Assembly: GCF_022682305.1 (NCBI RefSeq)
Contig: NZ_CP093528.1
Location: 1,563,501-1,627,500 of the forward strand
Direction of reading: 5' to 3'
Length of the DNA stretch: 64,000 bases
From: Shinella zoogloeoides
Lineage (GTDB): Bacteria; Pseudomonadota; Alphaproteobacteria; Rhizobiales; Rhizobiaceae
The notes beneath the pieces are model-generated. The model had not been told where the DNA came from. It did not search any database and saw nothing but the letters and a program-made list of their open reading frames with translations. Below, one piece after another: positions 8,594 to 16,047 of the stretch (the first letter of the stretch is position 1; the number at the start of each line of letters is the position of its first letter). The position numbers and the translations under genes are program-made.

Positions 8594-11101
8594 ATGCAGC
8601 AATCCGCCCGCTGGAAGACCGTTTCTTTCTGGCTCGTCCTCGTGGCGAGTCTTGTCGTCATCCTACCGAGCCTGTTGCCGGCGCGCATGGCCGCCGGGCT
8701 TCCGGAATGGATGGGCGAGCATCGCCTCGTTCCTGGCCTCGACCTGACCGGCGGCTCCCGTCTCGTCCTCGAAGTCTCACGCGCTGACATGACCGAAGAG
8801 CGGCTGCGCGCCGGCGTCGGCACCATCGGCAATGCGCTTCGCGCTGCAGGCGTTCCCTATAGCGATCTCAACGGCTCGGAAGGCGCCATCGATGTGACGG
8901 TGACGGTGCCTGAGCGCATCGATGCGGCGCGCCAGACGCTCACGGGCCTTGATCTCGGCGCCCTCAGCGAACCGGAGAACGGTCAGTTTCGCATCGTCCT
9001 GCCTTCCGAGGCTATCGACGAGGCGGTCGGCGCTGCCTCCCTGGGCGCGGTGGATGCCGTGCGTCGCCGCGTCGAAAGCCTCGATATCCCGTCTCTTCTG
9101 GTGTCGCGCGGCGAGCGTGACCGTATCGTGGTCTCCATGCCGGGGCTGACCGATCCGCAACGCGTCAAGGACATGCTGGCGCAGGTCGGCCGGCTTTCTG
9201 CCCGGCTGGTCGACGACAGTATGCCGGTCAACACCGCGATCGAGGATGGCCCGCCGGAAGGCTCCGAGGTGCTCTATTCCACCGGCGAACCGCCGGTCGG
9301 CTATCTTGTGAAGCGTGACGATCTCTTCACGGCCGTCGACGTGGCCTCGGCCCAGCCGGCGGCGAACGGCGAAGCCTTCGTTGAATTCGTCCTCAAGGCG
9401 GAGGCCGCCGAGCGGCTGGCGGCCTTCACGCGGGAAAACAGCGGACGGACTATCGCTGTCCTGCTCGACGATCAGGTCATCTCGACCTCGCAGATTCAGG
9501 GCGCCATCGTCGATGGCGTCGGCCGCCTTTCCGGCGACTTCGACGCCGAGGGCGCGGCGAACATCGCGCGCATTGTCGCGAGCGGCCCCTTGCCCGCGCC
9601 GCTCACCATCATCGAGGAGCGCTCCATCGAGCCGGCGCTCGGCACCACGTCGGTCGGAACGGTCCTGCTCGCGCTTGCCGCCGCCGTCGCGGCGGTCGTC
9701 GCCTTCATGACCATTTTCTACGGCGTGCTTGGCGTCATCGCCTCGCTCTCGCTATTCTTCAACGTGCTGGTGACCTTCGCCGTTCTGGCGCTCGTCGGCG
9801 CGCCGATCTCGCTCTCCATGATCGCCGGCGTGGTGCTCACCGTCGGTGTCACGGTCGATGCCAGCGTGCTGATCTTCGAGCGCATCCGTGAGGAGGTCAG
9901 GAACGGCCGTTCGCTGGCCGATGCCGTCGCCATCGGCTTCGGCCGGGCGCGCAGGACGGTGGTGGATGCGTCCGTCACCATGCTCATCGCCGTCACGGTT
10001 CTCCTCCTGCTGTCCGCCGCGCCCGTCCGCGCTTTCGCGCTCACCGTCGCCATCGGCCTGCTCGCGACGCTCTTCACGACCTTCACGCTGACGCGGGGCC
10101 TCGTGCGGGCATGGCTCGGCCGCAGCCACGCGACCCACCTGCCGAAGGGCGTGCGTACCGGCGTCTTCGACCGGCTCAATCTGCGTTTCATGGCTGTGCG
10201 CAACGTGGTGTTCCTGGCGACGGCGGCGCTGTCGCTGGTTATCGCGGGCCTGCTGGTGCTCGGCGAGCTACGCCTCGGCATCGATTTCACCGGCGGGGCA
10301 GCGGTGGAGATCCAGGCCAAGTCCGGCAACGCGGACCTCTTCGACATTTCCGCGCGCCTCGCGGACGCCGGTATCGACGTGCAGAGCATAGACACCCATG
10401 GCAACGACCGCCGCGCGCTGGTGCGCCTGTCCTCGATGGGCGAGGGCGAGAATGCCGAGCAGACCTCCGTGCTCGTTGCACGCGGCGAGCTTGAGGACGC
10501 CTATGATTTCCGCCGCGTCGAGGTGGTCGGCCCCGCCATCTCGGGCGAGCTGATCGACACGGCGACGATCGGCTTCGTCGCCGGTCTTCTCGCGCTCGTC
10601 GCCTATATCTGGATCCGCTTCGAGTGGCACTTCGCCATCGGCGCGATCATCGCGCTGGCGCATGACGTGTTCTTCACGCTCGGTTTCCTTGCCATAGCCA
10701 ATATCGAGTTCAATGTCAGCGCCGTCGCGGCGCTGCTGACGGTCGCCGGCTATTCGCTGAACGACACGATGGTCGTCTATCATCGCATCCGTGAAAACCT
10801 CCGGCATTTCAAGCATATGCCGCTGCCGATCCTCATCGACGACGCGATCAACCGCACGCTTTCGCGTACCGTCCTGACCTCTGCGACGACGCTGATCGCG
10901 CTGGCCGCGCTCGCGATCTTCGGCGGCGAGGCGATCCGCACCTTCGCGCTGACGCTGCTCTTCGGGGTGGCGATCGGCACTCTTTCCTCCATCTATATTG
11001 CCGGACCGGTCCTCATCCTGTTCCGCCTTCGGCCGGAACACTACCGTCCCGGCAAGAGCGGCAAGGGACCTGTGACGGAAGCGACGGGAGCCAATGGCTA
11101 A
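8594..11101 (+). CDS. secDF: fused protein translocase SecDF
   Basis: This single 835-residue protein combines SecD and SecF, which use the proton-motive force to complete Sec-dependent export. The SecD half opens with a membrane helix and the DLTGGSRLVLEV motif near residue 52, then has a large periplasmic region and a helix bundle. The SecF half restarts near residue 535 with its own helix and the GIDFTGGAAVEIQ motif. Fused forms are common in this order. The ATG at 8594 starts MQQSARWKTVSFWLVLVASL. Its last eight bases overlap the next gene, so the downstream genes are probably co-translated. Confidence 0.97.
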   Translation: MQQSARWKTVSFWLVLVASLVVILPSLLPARMAAGLPEWMGEHRLVPGLDLTGGSRLVLEVSRADMTEERLRAGVGTIGNALRAAGVPYSDLNGSEGAIDVTVTVPERIDAARQTLTGLDLGALSEPENGQFRIVLPSEAIDEAVGAASLGAVDAVRRRVESLDIPSLLVSRGERDRIVVSMPGLTDPQRVKDMLAQVGRLSARLVDDSMPVNTAIEDGPPEGSEVLYSTGEPPVGYLVKRDDLFTAVDVASAQPAANGEAFVEFVLKAEAAERLAAFTRENSGRTIAVLLDDQVISTSQIQGAIVDGVGRLSGDFDAEGAANIARIVASGPLPAPLTIIEERSIEPALGTTSVGTVLLALAAAVAAVVAFMTIFYGVLGVIASLSLFFNVLVTFAVLALVGAPISLSMIAGVVLTVGVTVDASVLIFERIREEVRNGRSLADAVAIGFGRARRTVVDASVTMLIAVTVLLLLSAAPVRAFALTVAIGLLATLFTTFTLTRGLVRAWLGRSHATHLPKGVRTGVFDRLNLRFMAVRNVVFLATAALSLVIAGLLVLGELRLGIDFTGGAAVEIQAKSGNADLFDISARLADAGIDVQSIDTHGNDRRALVRLSSMGEGENAEQTSVLVARGELEDAYDFRRVEVVGPAISGELIDTATIGFVAGLLALVAYIWIRFEWHFAIGAIIALAHDVFFTLGFLAIANIEFNVSAVAALLTVAGYSLNDTMVVYHRIRENLRHFKHMPLPILIDDAINRTLSRTVLTSATTLIALAALAIFGGEAIRTFALTLLFGVAIGTLSSIYIAGPVLILFRLRPEHYRPGKSGKGPVTEATGANG

Positions 11102-11480
11102 GGGCATCGAAATCCGGGAGGCGCATTTCCCCGGGCGTGCGCCGATCGACGCATATGGCAATGGCGGCTTCCGCTTCGCCGACATGTCGCATCGCGGCTC
11201 CATCCTCTGCCTGCCCTCGGGCATCCACGGTTGGGACAAGACCGAAGAGACGCCGCTGACGCTCGCCGACCTTACACGCGTGCTGGACGAGGCGGGCGAT
11301 ATCGAGGTTCTGCTTGTCGGCACCGGCATGGAGATTCGTCCGCTGTCGCCGGAAATCAAGGCGGCGCTGCGCGAACGGAAGATCAGTTCCGACCCGATGA
11401 GCACGGGCGCGGCCGTGCGCACGTTCAACGTCATGCTGGCCGAGGGCCGCGCGGTCGCCGCCGCGCTCATCGCGGTGTGA
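11094..11480 (+). CDS. Mth938-domain protein, NDUFAF3-like
   Basis: This 128-residue protein belongs to the Mth938/DUF498 family, which includes the human complex I assembly factor NDUFAF3. Visible features are IEIREAHFPGRAPIDAYGNG at the N terminus, then PSGIHGW and the LLVGTGMEIRPLSPEI segment characteristic of the fold. It overlaps the end of secDF by eight bases and is followed by an NDUFAF6-like gene. A role in respiratory-complex assembly is inferred from family membership and context; the bacterial function is not settled. Confidence 0.86.
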   Translation: MAKGIEIREAHFPGRAPIDAYGNGGFRFADMSHRGSILCLPSGIHGWDKTEETPLTLADLTRVLDEAGDIEVLLVGTGMEIRPLSPEIKAALRERKISSDPMSTGAAVRTFNVMLAEGRAVAAALIAV

Positions 11481-11500
11481 GCGGAAGGCGGATTACGGAC

Positions 11501-12355
11501 GTGACGGGCAAGGAACAGGAAAATTACGCGCACTGCCTTGCAGTGCTTCGCGACACCGATCGTGATCGCTATCTGGCCTGCCTGCTGGCGCCGGTTGAAA
11601 AGCGTGGCGCGCTGGCGGCGCTTTATGCCTTCAATGCCGAGATCGCGCGGGTGCGCGATCTGGTGCGCGAGGCGCTGCCGGGTGAAATCCGCCTGCAATG
11701 GTGGCGTGACCTTCTGGAAGGCTCCGCCGATGGCGACGCCATGGCCAACCCGCTCGCGGCGGGCCTGCTCGCCTGCGTGGAGGAGCACCGCCTTCCCGTC
11801 GCCGTGCTGACGGACATGATCGAGGCGCGCATCTTCGACGTCTATAACGACCCCATGGAAAGCCGCTCCGCGCTGGAGGGCTATGCCGGCGAGACGGCCT
11901 CGGCGCTCATCCAGCTCGCAAGCCTCATCCTCGATCCGCAGAATGCGCCGCAGTCGGCCGTTGCCGCCGGCCATGCCGGCGTGGCGCAGACGGTGGCCGG
12001 AACCCTGCTGATGCTGCCGATCCACCGCCGGCGGGGGCAGGTGTATCTGCCGGCCGATCTCATGGCCGCCACGGGCCTGACGCCGGAAGCCCTCCTCGGT
12101 GGCAGCGACAAGGCCGCCGCGGCGCGCGCCGTCGAGGCTTTCGCCGGCCTCGGCCGCGAGCATCTGGCCAAGGCGCGTGCCGCCAACGGCATTTCGGTGG
12201 CCAATCGCCCGGCCTTCCTGCCGGTCGCCCTTGTGCCGCATGTCCTCAGCGCGGCGGAAAAGGCCGGCGCGGATGCGCTCGAACGCTCCCTGCAGCCGTC
12301 GCAATGGCGGCGGCAATGGTGGATGTGGCGCGCGCTTCGCGGCAGCCCGTTCTGA
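11501..12355 (+). CDS. squalene/phytoene synthase-like protein without catalytic aspartates, NDUFAF6-like
   Basis: The 284-residue protein has the all-helical squalene/phytoene synthase fold, recognisable from LYAFNAEIARVRD (about residues 41-53) and RRRGQVYLPADLM (about 177-189). True synthases have Asp-rich motifs (DxxxD) at both places. Here the first reads NAEIARVRD and the second is preceded by VAGTLLMLPIH rather than an NxxRDxxxD pattern. It therefore resembles the mitochondrial complex I assembly factor NDUFAF6 more than a carotenoid enzyme. The GTG at 11501 gives MTGKEQENYAHCL; GTG at 11477, overlapping the previous stop, is the alternative. Confidence 0.83.
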   Translation: MTGKEQENYAHCLAVLRDTDRDRYLACLLAPVEKRGALAALYAFNAEIARVRDLVREALPGEIRLQWWRDLLEGSADGDAMANPLAAGLLACVEEHRLPVAVLTDMIEARIFDVYNDPMESRSALEGYAGETASALIQLASLILDPQNAPQSAVAAGHAGVAQTVAGTLLMLPIHRRRGQVYLPADLMAATGLTPEALLGGSDKAAAARAVEAFAGLGREHLAKARAANGISVANRPAFLPVALVPHVLSAAEKAGADALERSLQPSQWRRQWWMWRALRGSPF

Positions 12356-12455
12356 GCAGGACTGCGCTGCGCGGCCAAAGTTCTTGACGGGACGCCAAAC
12401 TGGCGCAAGCCTTGTCCGCTACAGCGACGGGACGTTTTCGCCAAGGAGTGCCGAG

Positions 12456-12911
12456 ATGCTCTGGACCATCACCATTGCCTGCCTGTTGCTGGCGGGCCTG
12501 ATCTTCCGTCAGAGTTTCCGCAAGCGGCACGAGGCGGCGGAGACACTGGGCGAGGATGCGGGACTGGCGATCCTTGAATTCGGCCGGGCTTTCCCGGGAG
12601 AAGCGATCCGCGCCGTGATCACGACGGCGAACGGCCGTACGGTCTTCCTGCGACTGCACGATGGCAAGGCGGGCTGCATGCACGCCCACGGCCATCACTA
12701 TGCCTGCCACCTTATCGAGCCCGGCACGGTGCGCGTTTCCAGCGCCGGCCCGAAGCGGCTCGAGGTGCGCTTCGCCAATGCCGCCTTCGAGGGCGGCACG
12801 TTCGAGTTCAGGGACGAGAAGCAGGCGGCCGAGGTCTCGCTCTGGCTGCTCGGCAGCTTCATGCCGGGCCTTGCCGGCCAGAATCCGCAGATATCCGGCC
12901 AGCCGGGCTGA
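12456..12911 (+). CDS. small membrane-anchored protein with a His/Cys cluster
   Basis: I do not recognise a named family for this 151-residue protein. One N-terminal membrane helix (MLWTITIACLLLAGLIF) is followed by a soluble domain. Residues 74-85 read CMHAHGHHYACH, a dense set of four His and two Cys, with another His as the final residue, that could bind a metal or haem. AAGGAG precedes the ATG at 12456. It lies 100 bases after the NDUFAF6-like gene on the same strand and converges with trmFO three bases after its stop. Confidence 0.8.
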   Translation: MLWTITIACLLLAGLIFRQSFRKRHEAAETLGEDAGLAILEFGRAFPGEAIRAVITTANGRTVFLRLHDGKAGCMHAHGHHYACHLIEPGTVRVSSAGPKRLEVRFANAAFEGGTFEFRDEKQAAEVSLWLLGSFMPGLAGQNPQISGQPG

Positions 12912-12914
12912 GGC

Positions 12915-14324
12915 TCAGCGCCCGAGCCAGCGGGCGCAGTCTTCCAGCGCCCGCGCGGCGGTCGCGTGCTTCTTGGCGAGCGCCTTGTCCTTGCCGCGAA
13001 AGCGCTTCACGCCCTCCGGCTTCGTCACCGTGCCCGGTTCCAGTGGGGGGAACAGGCCGAAATTGACATTCATCGGCTGGAAGGAACGCTTGCCCGGCTC
13101 GTCGTCGGAAACGATATGGCCGCCGGTGATGTGGTTCAGCAGCGCGCCGAAGGCGGTGGTCTCGGGCGGCAGCGACGGCGTTTCGCCGCGCCGCTCGGCA
13201 GCGGCGAAACGGCCGGCCAGAAGACCGATGCTGGCGCTTTCGACATAGCCCTCGCAGCCGGTGATCTGCCCGGCGAAACGCAGGCCCGGCCGGCCCTTGA
13301 GCGTCAGCGAGCGGTCGAGCAGGGTTGGCGAGTTGATATAGGTATTGCGGTGGAGGCCGCCGAGGCGGGCGAATTCCGCATTCTCGAGGCCGGGGATGAG
13401 GCGGAAGATCTCCGCCTGCGCGCCGTATTTCAGCTTCGTCTGGAAGCCGACCATGTTGTAGAGCGTGCCGAGCGCATTGTCCTGCCGGAGCTGGACGACC
13501 GCATAGGGCTTGACCGTCGGGTTATGCGCGTTGGTGAGGCCCATGGGCTTCATCGGGCCGTGGCGCAGCGTCTCGCGGCCGCGCTCGGCCATCACCTCGA
13601 TCGGCAGGCACCCGTCGAAATAGGGCGTGCCTTCCCATTCCTTGAACCCGGTCGTGTCGCCCGCGATCAGCGCGTCGATGAAGGCGTTGTACTGCGCCTC
13701 GTCCATCGGGCAGTTGATGTAATCCTTGCCCGTGCCGCCGGGGCCGACCTTGTCGTAGCGCGACTGATACCAGCAGATATCCATGTCGATGCTCTGCGTG
13801 TGGACGATCGGCGCGATGGCGTCGAAGAAGGCGAGCGAATCGGCGCCGGTGCGTGCCTGGATCGCTTCGGCAAGCGAGGGGGCGGTGAGGGGGCCGGTGG
13901 CGATGATCGCCTGATCCCAGTCCTCCGGCGGCAGGCCCGTCACTTCCTCGCGCTGGATGGTGATCAGCGGATGGCTTTCCAGCGCGGCGGTGACGGCGAT
14001 GGAGAAGCCGTCGCGGTCGACGGCGAGCGCGCCGCCGGCAGGCACCTGGTTGGCGTCGGCCGAGCGCATGATCAGCGACCCGGCAAGCCGCATCTCCGCA
14101 TGCAGCACGCCGACCGCGTTGCTGGTGGCGTCGTCCGAGCGGAAGGAGTTGGAGCAGACGAGTTCGGCAAGGCCGTCCGTCTTGTGGGCATCCGTGCCGC
14201 GCACGCCGCGCATTTCATGCAGGACGACGGGAACGCCGGCTTCGGCGATCTGCCAGGCTGCTTCTGAACCGGCAAGGCCGCCGCCGATGACGTGGATGGG
14301 GCTGAGGGAGGAGGTCTTTGTCAT
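12915..14324 (-). CDS. trmFO: methylenetetrahydrofolate-tRNA-(uracil-5-)-methyltransferase TrmFO
   Basis: TrmFO uses folate and FAD to methylate U54 in the T loop of tRNAs. The 469 residues begin with an FAD-binding [11 protein letters not shown] motif at about residue 13, followed by the family segments [33 protein letters not shown] and [19 protein letters not shown]. An in-frame start 12 codons upstream is less likely, because the ATG at 14324 puts the nucleotide motif at the usual distance. It converges with the His/Cys-cluster gene. Confidence 0.95.
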   Translation of the reverse strand: MTKTSSLSPIHVIGGGLAGSEAAWQIAEAGVPVVLHEMRGVRGTDAHKTDGLAELVCSNSFRSDDATSNAVGVLHAEMRLAGSLIMRSADANQVPAGGALAVDRDGFSIAVTAALESHPLITIQREEVTGLPPEDWDQAIIATGPLTAPSLAEAIQARTGADSLAFFDAIAPIVHTQSIDMDICWYQSRYDKVGPGGTGKDYINCPMDEAQYNAFIDALIAGDTTGFKEWEGTPYFDGCLPIEVMAERGRETLRHGPMKPMGLTNAHNPTVKPYAVVQLRQDNALGTLYNMVGFQTKLKYGAQAEIFRLIPGLENAEFARLGGLHRNTYINSPTLLDRSLTLKGRPGLRFAGQITGCEGYVESASIGLLAGRFAAAERRGETPSLPPETTAFGALLNHITGGHIVSDDEPGKRSFQPMNVNFGLFPPLEPGTVTKPEGVKRFRGKDKALAKKHATAARALEDCARWLGR

Positions 14325-14395
14325 GGGCGGTTCGTTACCATGGCGGCCGGCGCATTCCAAGGAAAAGCGCTCCGCGCCTCTTCATGGTCCCGGAA

Positions 14396-14423
14396 TCAAA
14401 AACGGCACCATGCGGTGCCGTTT
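14396..14423 (-). terminator. intrinsic terminator after the first DUF1127 gene
   Basis: On the minus strand AACGGCACC pairs with GGTGCCGTT around a four-base loop and runs into TTTTTGATT. It lies about 57 bases after the stop codon at 14480. Confidence 0.75.
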
Positions 14424-14479
14424 GAAGTGTTCCTCGCGCGTCGCCGTTTCCGGCCGCAGCGGCGGAAACCAGCGATGTC

Positions 14480-14623
14480 TTAGCGGAACGAGCGCGAAGC
14501 GATGTCGCGGATGTCGTAACGGGTCAGGCCGATGTCCGAGAGCGTGTGGTTCGACAGGTTGCCGAGCTCGTTCATGGTGCGGCGGTAGGACATCCAGTTC
14601 TTTGCAATGCGGATCGGGTTCAT
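14480..14623 (-). CDS. DUF1127 small protein
   Basis: The 47-residue protein MNPIRIAKNWMSYRRTMNEL... is a DUF1127 family member: an Arg-rich amphipathic N-terminal half, then the LSNHTLSDIGLTRYDI motif. In alphaproteobacteria such proteins have been linked to RNA turnover and metabolic control, and one is co-encoded with CCTCCTCCC-loop sRNAs in Rhodobacter. GAGGA lies eight bases before the ATG. The gene has its own promoter with the TTGCACTGCA element and its own terminator. Confidence 0.9.
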   Translation of the reverse strand: MNPIRIAKNWMSYRRTMNELGNLSNHTLSDIGLTRYDIRDIASRSFR

Positions 14624-14679
14624 GATCGTCTTCCTCGAAGTGTTTGGCCGGGAGGTCTGTCTCACCGGCTCGTGACGCC

Positions 14680-14714
14680 TATATAGGCGATAGCCTTGTC
14701 AATGTGCAGTGCAA
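14680..14714 (-). promoter_or_regulatory. promoter of DUF1127 gene 1 with TTGCACTGCA element
   Basis: On the minus strand the element TTGCACTGCA (14705-14714) overlaps a CTGCAC -35-like hexamer, which is followed 17 bases later by CTATAT. This resembles the rhizobial sigma-70 consensus (CTTGAC-N17-CTATAT) with a regulatory element over the -35. Confidence 0.5.
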
Positions 14715-14903
14715 AGAGAATGGAGCTGCTATGCATTTGTGCAATAAGACGCCCGGCGATGATGCAGATGCATCACATGCAGTCGCAACAGGCTGAAAAA
14801 CAGGCGTTTTCAGCTGGATAGCCATATGTTCTGCCGAAGTTTCAGGCTGCTCCATCTTGTCGCATATGATTGTTTGCGACATTGTGCGCCGCAAAAAGAC
14901 GCG

Positions 14904-14940
14904 CAAACGAAAACGCCCTCCGGCGGGAACCGAAGGACGT
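14904..14940 (-). terminator. intrinsic terminator after the second DUF1127 gene
   Basis: On the minus strand CGTCCTTCGG pairs with CCGGAGGGCG (two G-U pairs) and is followed by TTTTCGTTT. Confidence 0.65.
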
Positions 14941-14971
14941 TCGAATTGGGATCCGGAAGGATCTGGTCGGC

Positions 14972-15115
14972 TTAGTTGGAAGCCTTGCGGGCGATATACG
15001 GGATATCGCTGCGGCCGATGCCGAGGTCGCGAAGTTCACGGTCCGTCATGCGGCCGAGTTCGCTGACGGTCTGACGGTACTTGCGCCAGTTGTTGAAAGA
15101 GCGTGCCAGGTTCAT
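14972..15115 (-). CDS. DUF1127 small protein
   Basis: This second 47-residue DUF1127 protein, MNLARSFNNWRKYRQTVSEL..., has an Arg/Lys-rich first half and the RMTDRELRDLGIGRSDI motif. The ATG at 15115 follows AGGGGTAAAGAC; longer in-frame versions would add unrelated residues. It lies downstream, on the same strand, of two tandem sRNA genes and has its own candidate promoter between 15189 and 15207. Confidence 0.9.
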   Translation of the reverse strand: MNLARSFNNWRKYRQTVSELGRMTDRELRDLGIGRSDIPYIARKASN

Positions 15116-15188
15116 GTCTTTACCCCTTTCTTGGGCTTCCTGCTGGGCGGCCGCTCGTCTTTGGCGCCGCCCCGATCTGTTGATTTGG

Positions 15189-15207
15189 AATATACGCTGC
15201 AGTGCAA
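15189..15207 (-). promoter_or_regulatory. TTGCACTGCA element and -10 of DUF1127 gene 2
   Basis: On the minus strand TTGCACTGCA (15198-15207) is followed four bases later by TATATT (15189-15194), a good -10. The element therefore lies in the spacer rather than over the -35, unlike the other two copies. Confidence 0.45.
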
Positions 15208-15238
15208 AAATGAACAGCGCTGGAATGGCACGGCACCT

Positions 15239-15290
15239 ATGCGTAATTCGCATGTCAAGCGGAAATTTTGGCAAGAATCTGGCCAAAATT
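15239..15290. repeat. two inverted repeats upstream of DUF1127 gene 2
   Basis: ATGCG-TAATT-CGCAT (15239-15253) is an operator-like palindrome. Eleven bases further, AATTTTGGC (15264-15272) and GCCAAAATT (15282-15290) form a 9 bp stem with a nine-base loop. They lie between sRNA copy A and the DUF1127 promoter; their role is unknown. Confidence 0.5.
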
Positions 15291-15346
15291 CGCGCTTTTG
15301 TCACAAAGGTTAAGGCCAGTTATGCATTGAGGTTGGGAAGGCCCCG

Positions 15347-15478
15347 AAAAGCGAACGCCCGCCGGGGGAGGAAATCCGGCGGGCGTTGCTGATATCGATT
15401 GGCAGCTTGGGAGGAGGAGGAGGAGGGGCTGCCAATCCTGTTCGGGGAACGCTGGGAGGAGGAGTGCGTCGCCCGATC
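15347..15478 (-). ncRNA. alpha-r14 (NfeR1-like) sRNA, copy A
   Basis: Read on the minus strand this is three successive hairpins whose loops carry the anti-Shine-Dalgarno motif. Hairpin 1 (stem GACGC/GCGTT) has loop ACTCCTCCTCCCA. Hairpin 2 has a perfect 10 bp stem, GATTGGCAGC/GCTGCCAATC, and an expanded loop with five CCT repeats. Hairpin 3 is a terminator, with stem AACGCCCGCCGG/CCGGCGGGCGTT, loop ATTTCCTCCC and then CGCTTTT. Architecture and length match the rhizobial alpha-r14 family, also described as cuckoo RNAs. The exact 5' end is estimated. Confidence 0.85.
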
Positions 15479-15605
15479 GATGGCTGTCCTGTAGCGCTGG
15501 CCGCCGACGCACGCCAGCGTCCGGTCGGAATGGCACCCATGCGTCGTCCGCATATGTGGGCCTGGTTGCCAAGCGGATGAAAAATATTGGAATTGGCGCC
15601 TGGGG

Positions 15606-15730
15606 AAAACAATAACGCCCGCTGGGGGAGGAGGTCCAGCGGGCGTCATATTGGTGATTGGCAACTGGGAGGAGGAGTGTTGCCAATCGTATCGGAGGGA
15701 CGCTGGGAGGAGGAGTGCGTCGCTCCGAAT
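15606..15730 (-). ncRNA. alpha-r14 (NfeR1-like) sRNA, copy B
   Basis: This has the same three-hairpin design on the minus strand. Hairpin 1 is GGAG-C-GACGC/GCGTC-C-CTCC with loop ACTCCTCCTCCCA. Hairpin 2 is GATTGGCAAC/GTTGCCAATC (15656-15688) with the same loop. The terminator stem is ACGCCCGCTG/CAGCGGGCGT (15615-15646) with loop GACCTCCTCCCC, followed by TATTGTTTT. Each loop could pair with GGAGG ribosome-binding sites. If the -10 at 15762-15767 is used, the transcript starts near 15755. Confidence 0.88.
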
Positions 15731-15761
15731 TCCGGTGGATCATCTCTGATCCGATGTCTGC

Positions 15762-15795
15762 AGTATAGCCGCGGCCCCGATTTTGTGCAGTGCAA
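15762..15795 (-). promoter_or_regulatory. promoter of sRNA copy B with TTGCACTGCA element
   Basis: On the minus strand TTGCACTGCA (15786-15795) overlaps CTGCAC, which lies 17 bases upstream of TATACT (15762-15767). The layout is almost the same as at DUF1127 gene 1. Confidence 0.55.
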
Positions 15796-16047
15796 TATGG
15801 GAATGGATGATATGCGCCCCTTGCATGCCCTGAACGGGAAGGCCATTCGGCTCCGTTATTGCCAAATCTGCCATGGATTTCTTTATTCTCCGTTAATCCT
15901 GATCGGTCTTGGCGGCAGTTTTGCGCATATTTCGGTGAAGACATGCCGATTTCGCGATTTTTGCCGAGATTGCGAATTTCCTGTGCCCCTATATCGTCCG
16001 TGTTGACAGGGCCGGAGTCGGTCTGTGCGAATGTGGAGCGGGAACGG

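Noticed and set aside
11501..12355. Carotenoid or hopanoid biosynthesis gene
   Set aside because: Catalytic Asp motifs are missing and there is no desaturase, squalene cyclase or second synthase nearby.
15403..15716. GGGAGGAGG repeats as a microsatellite or a set of ribosome-binding sites on the plus strand
   Set aside because: Each repeat is the loop of a paired stem on the minus strand and no plus-strand gene starts there; the sRNA interpretation explains all six.
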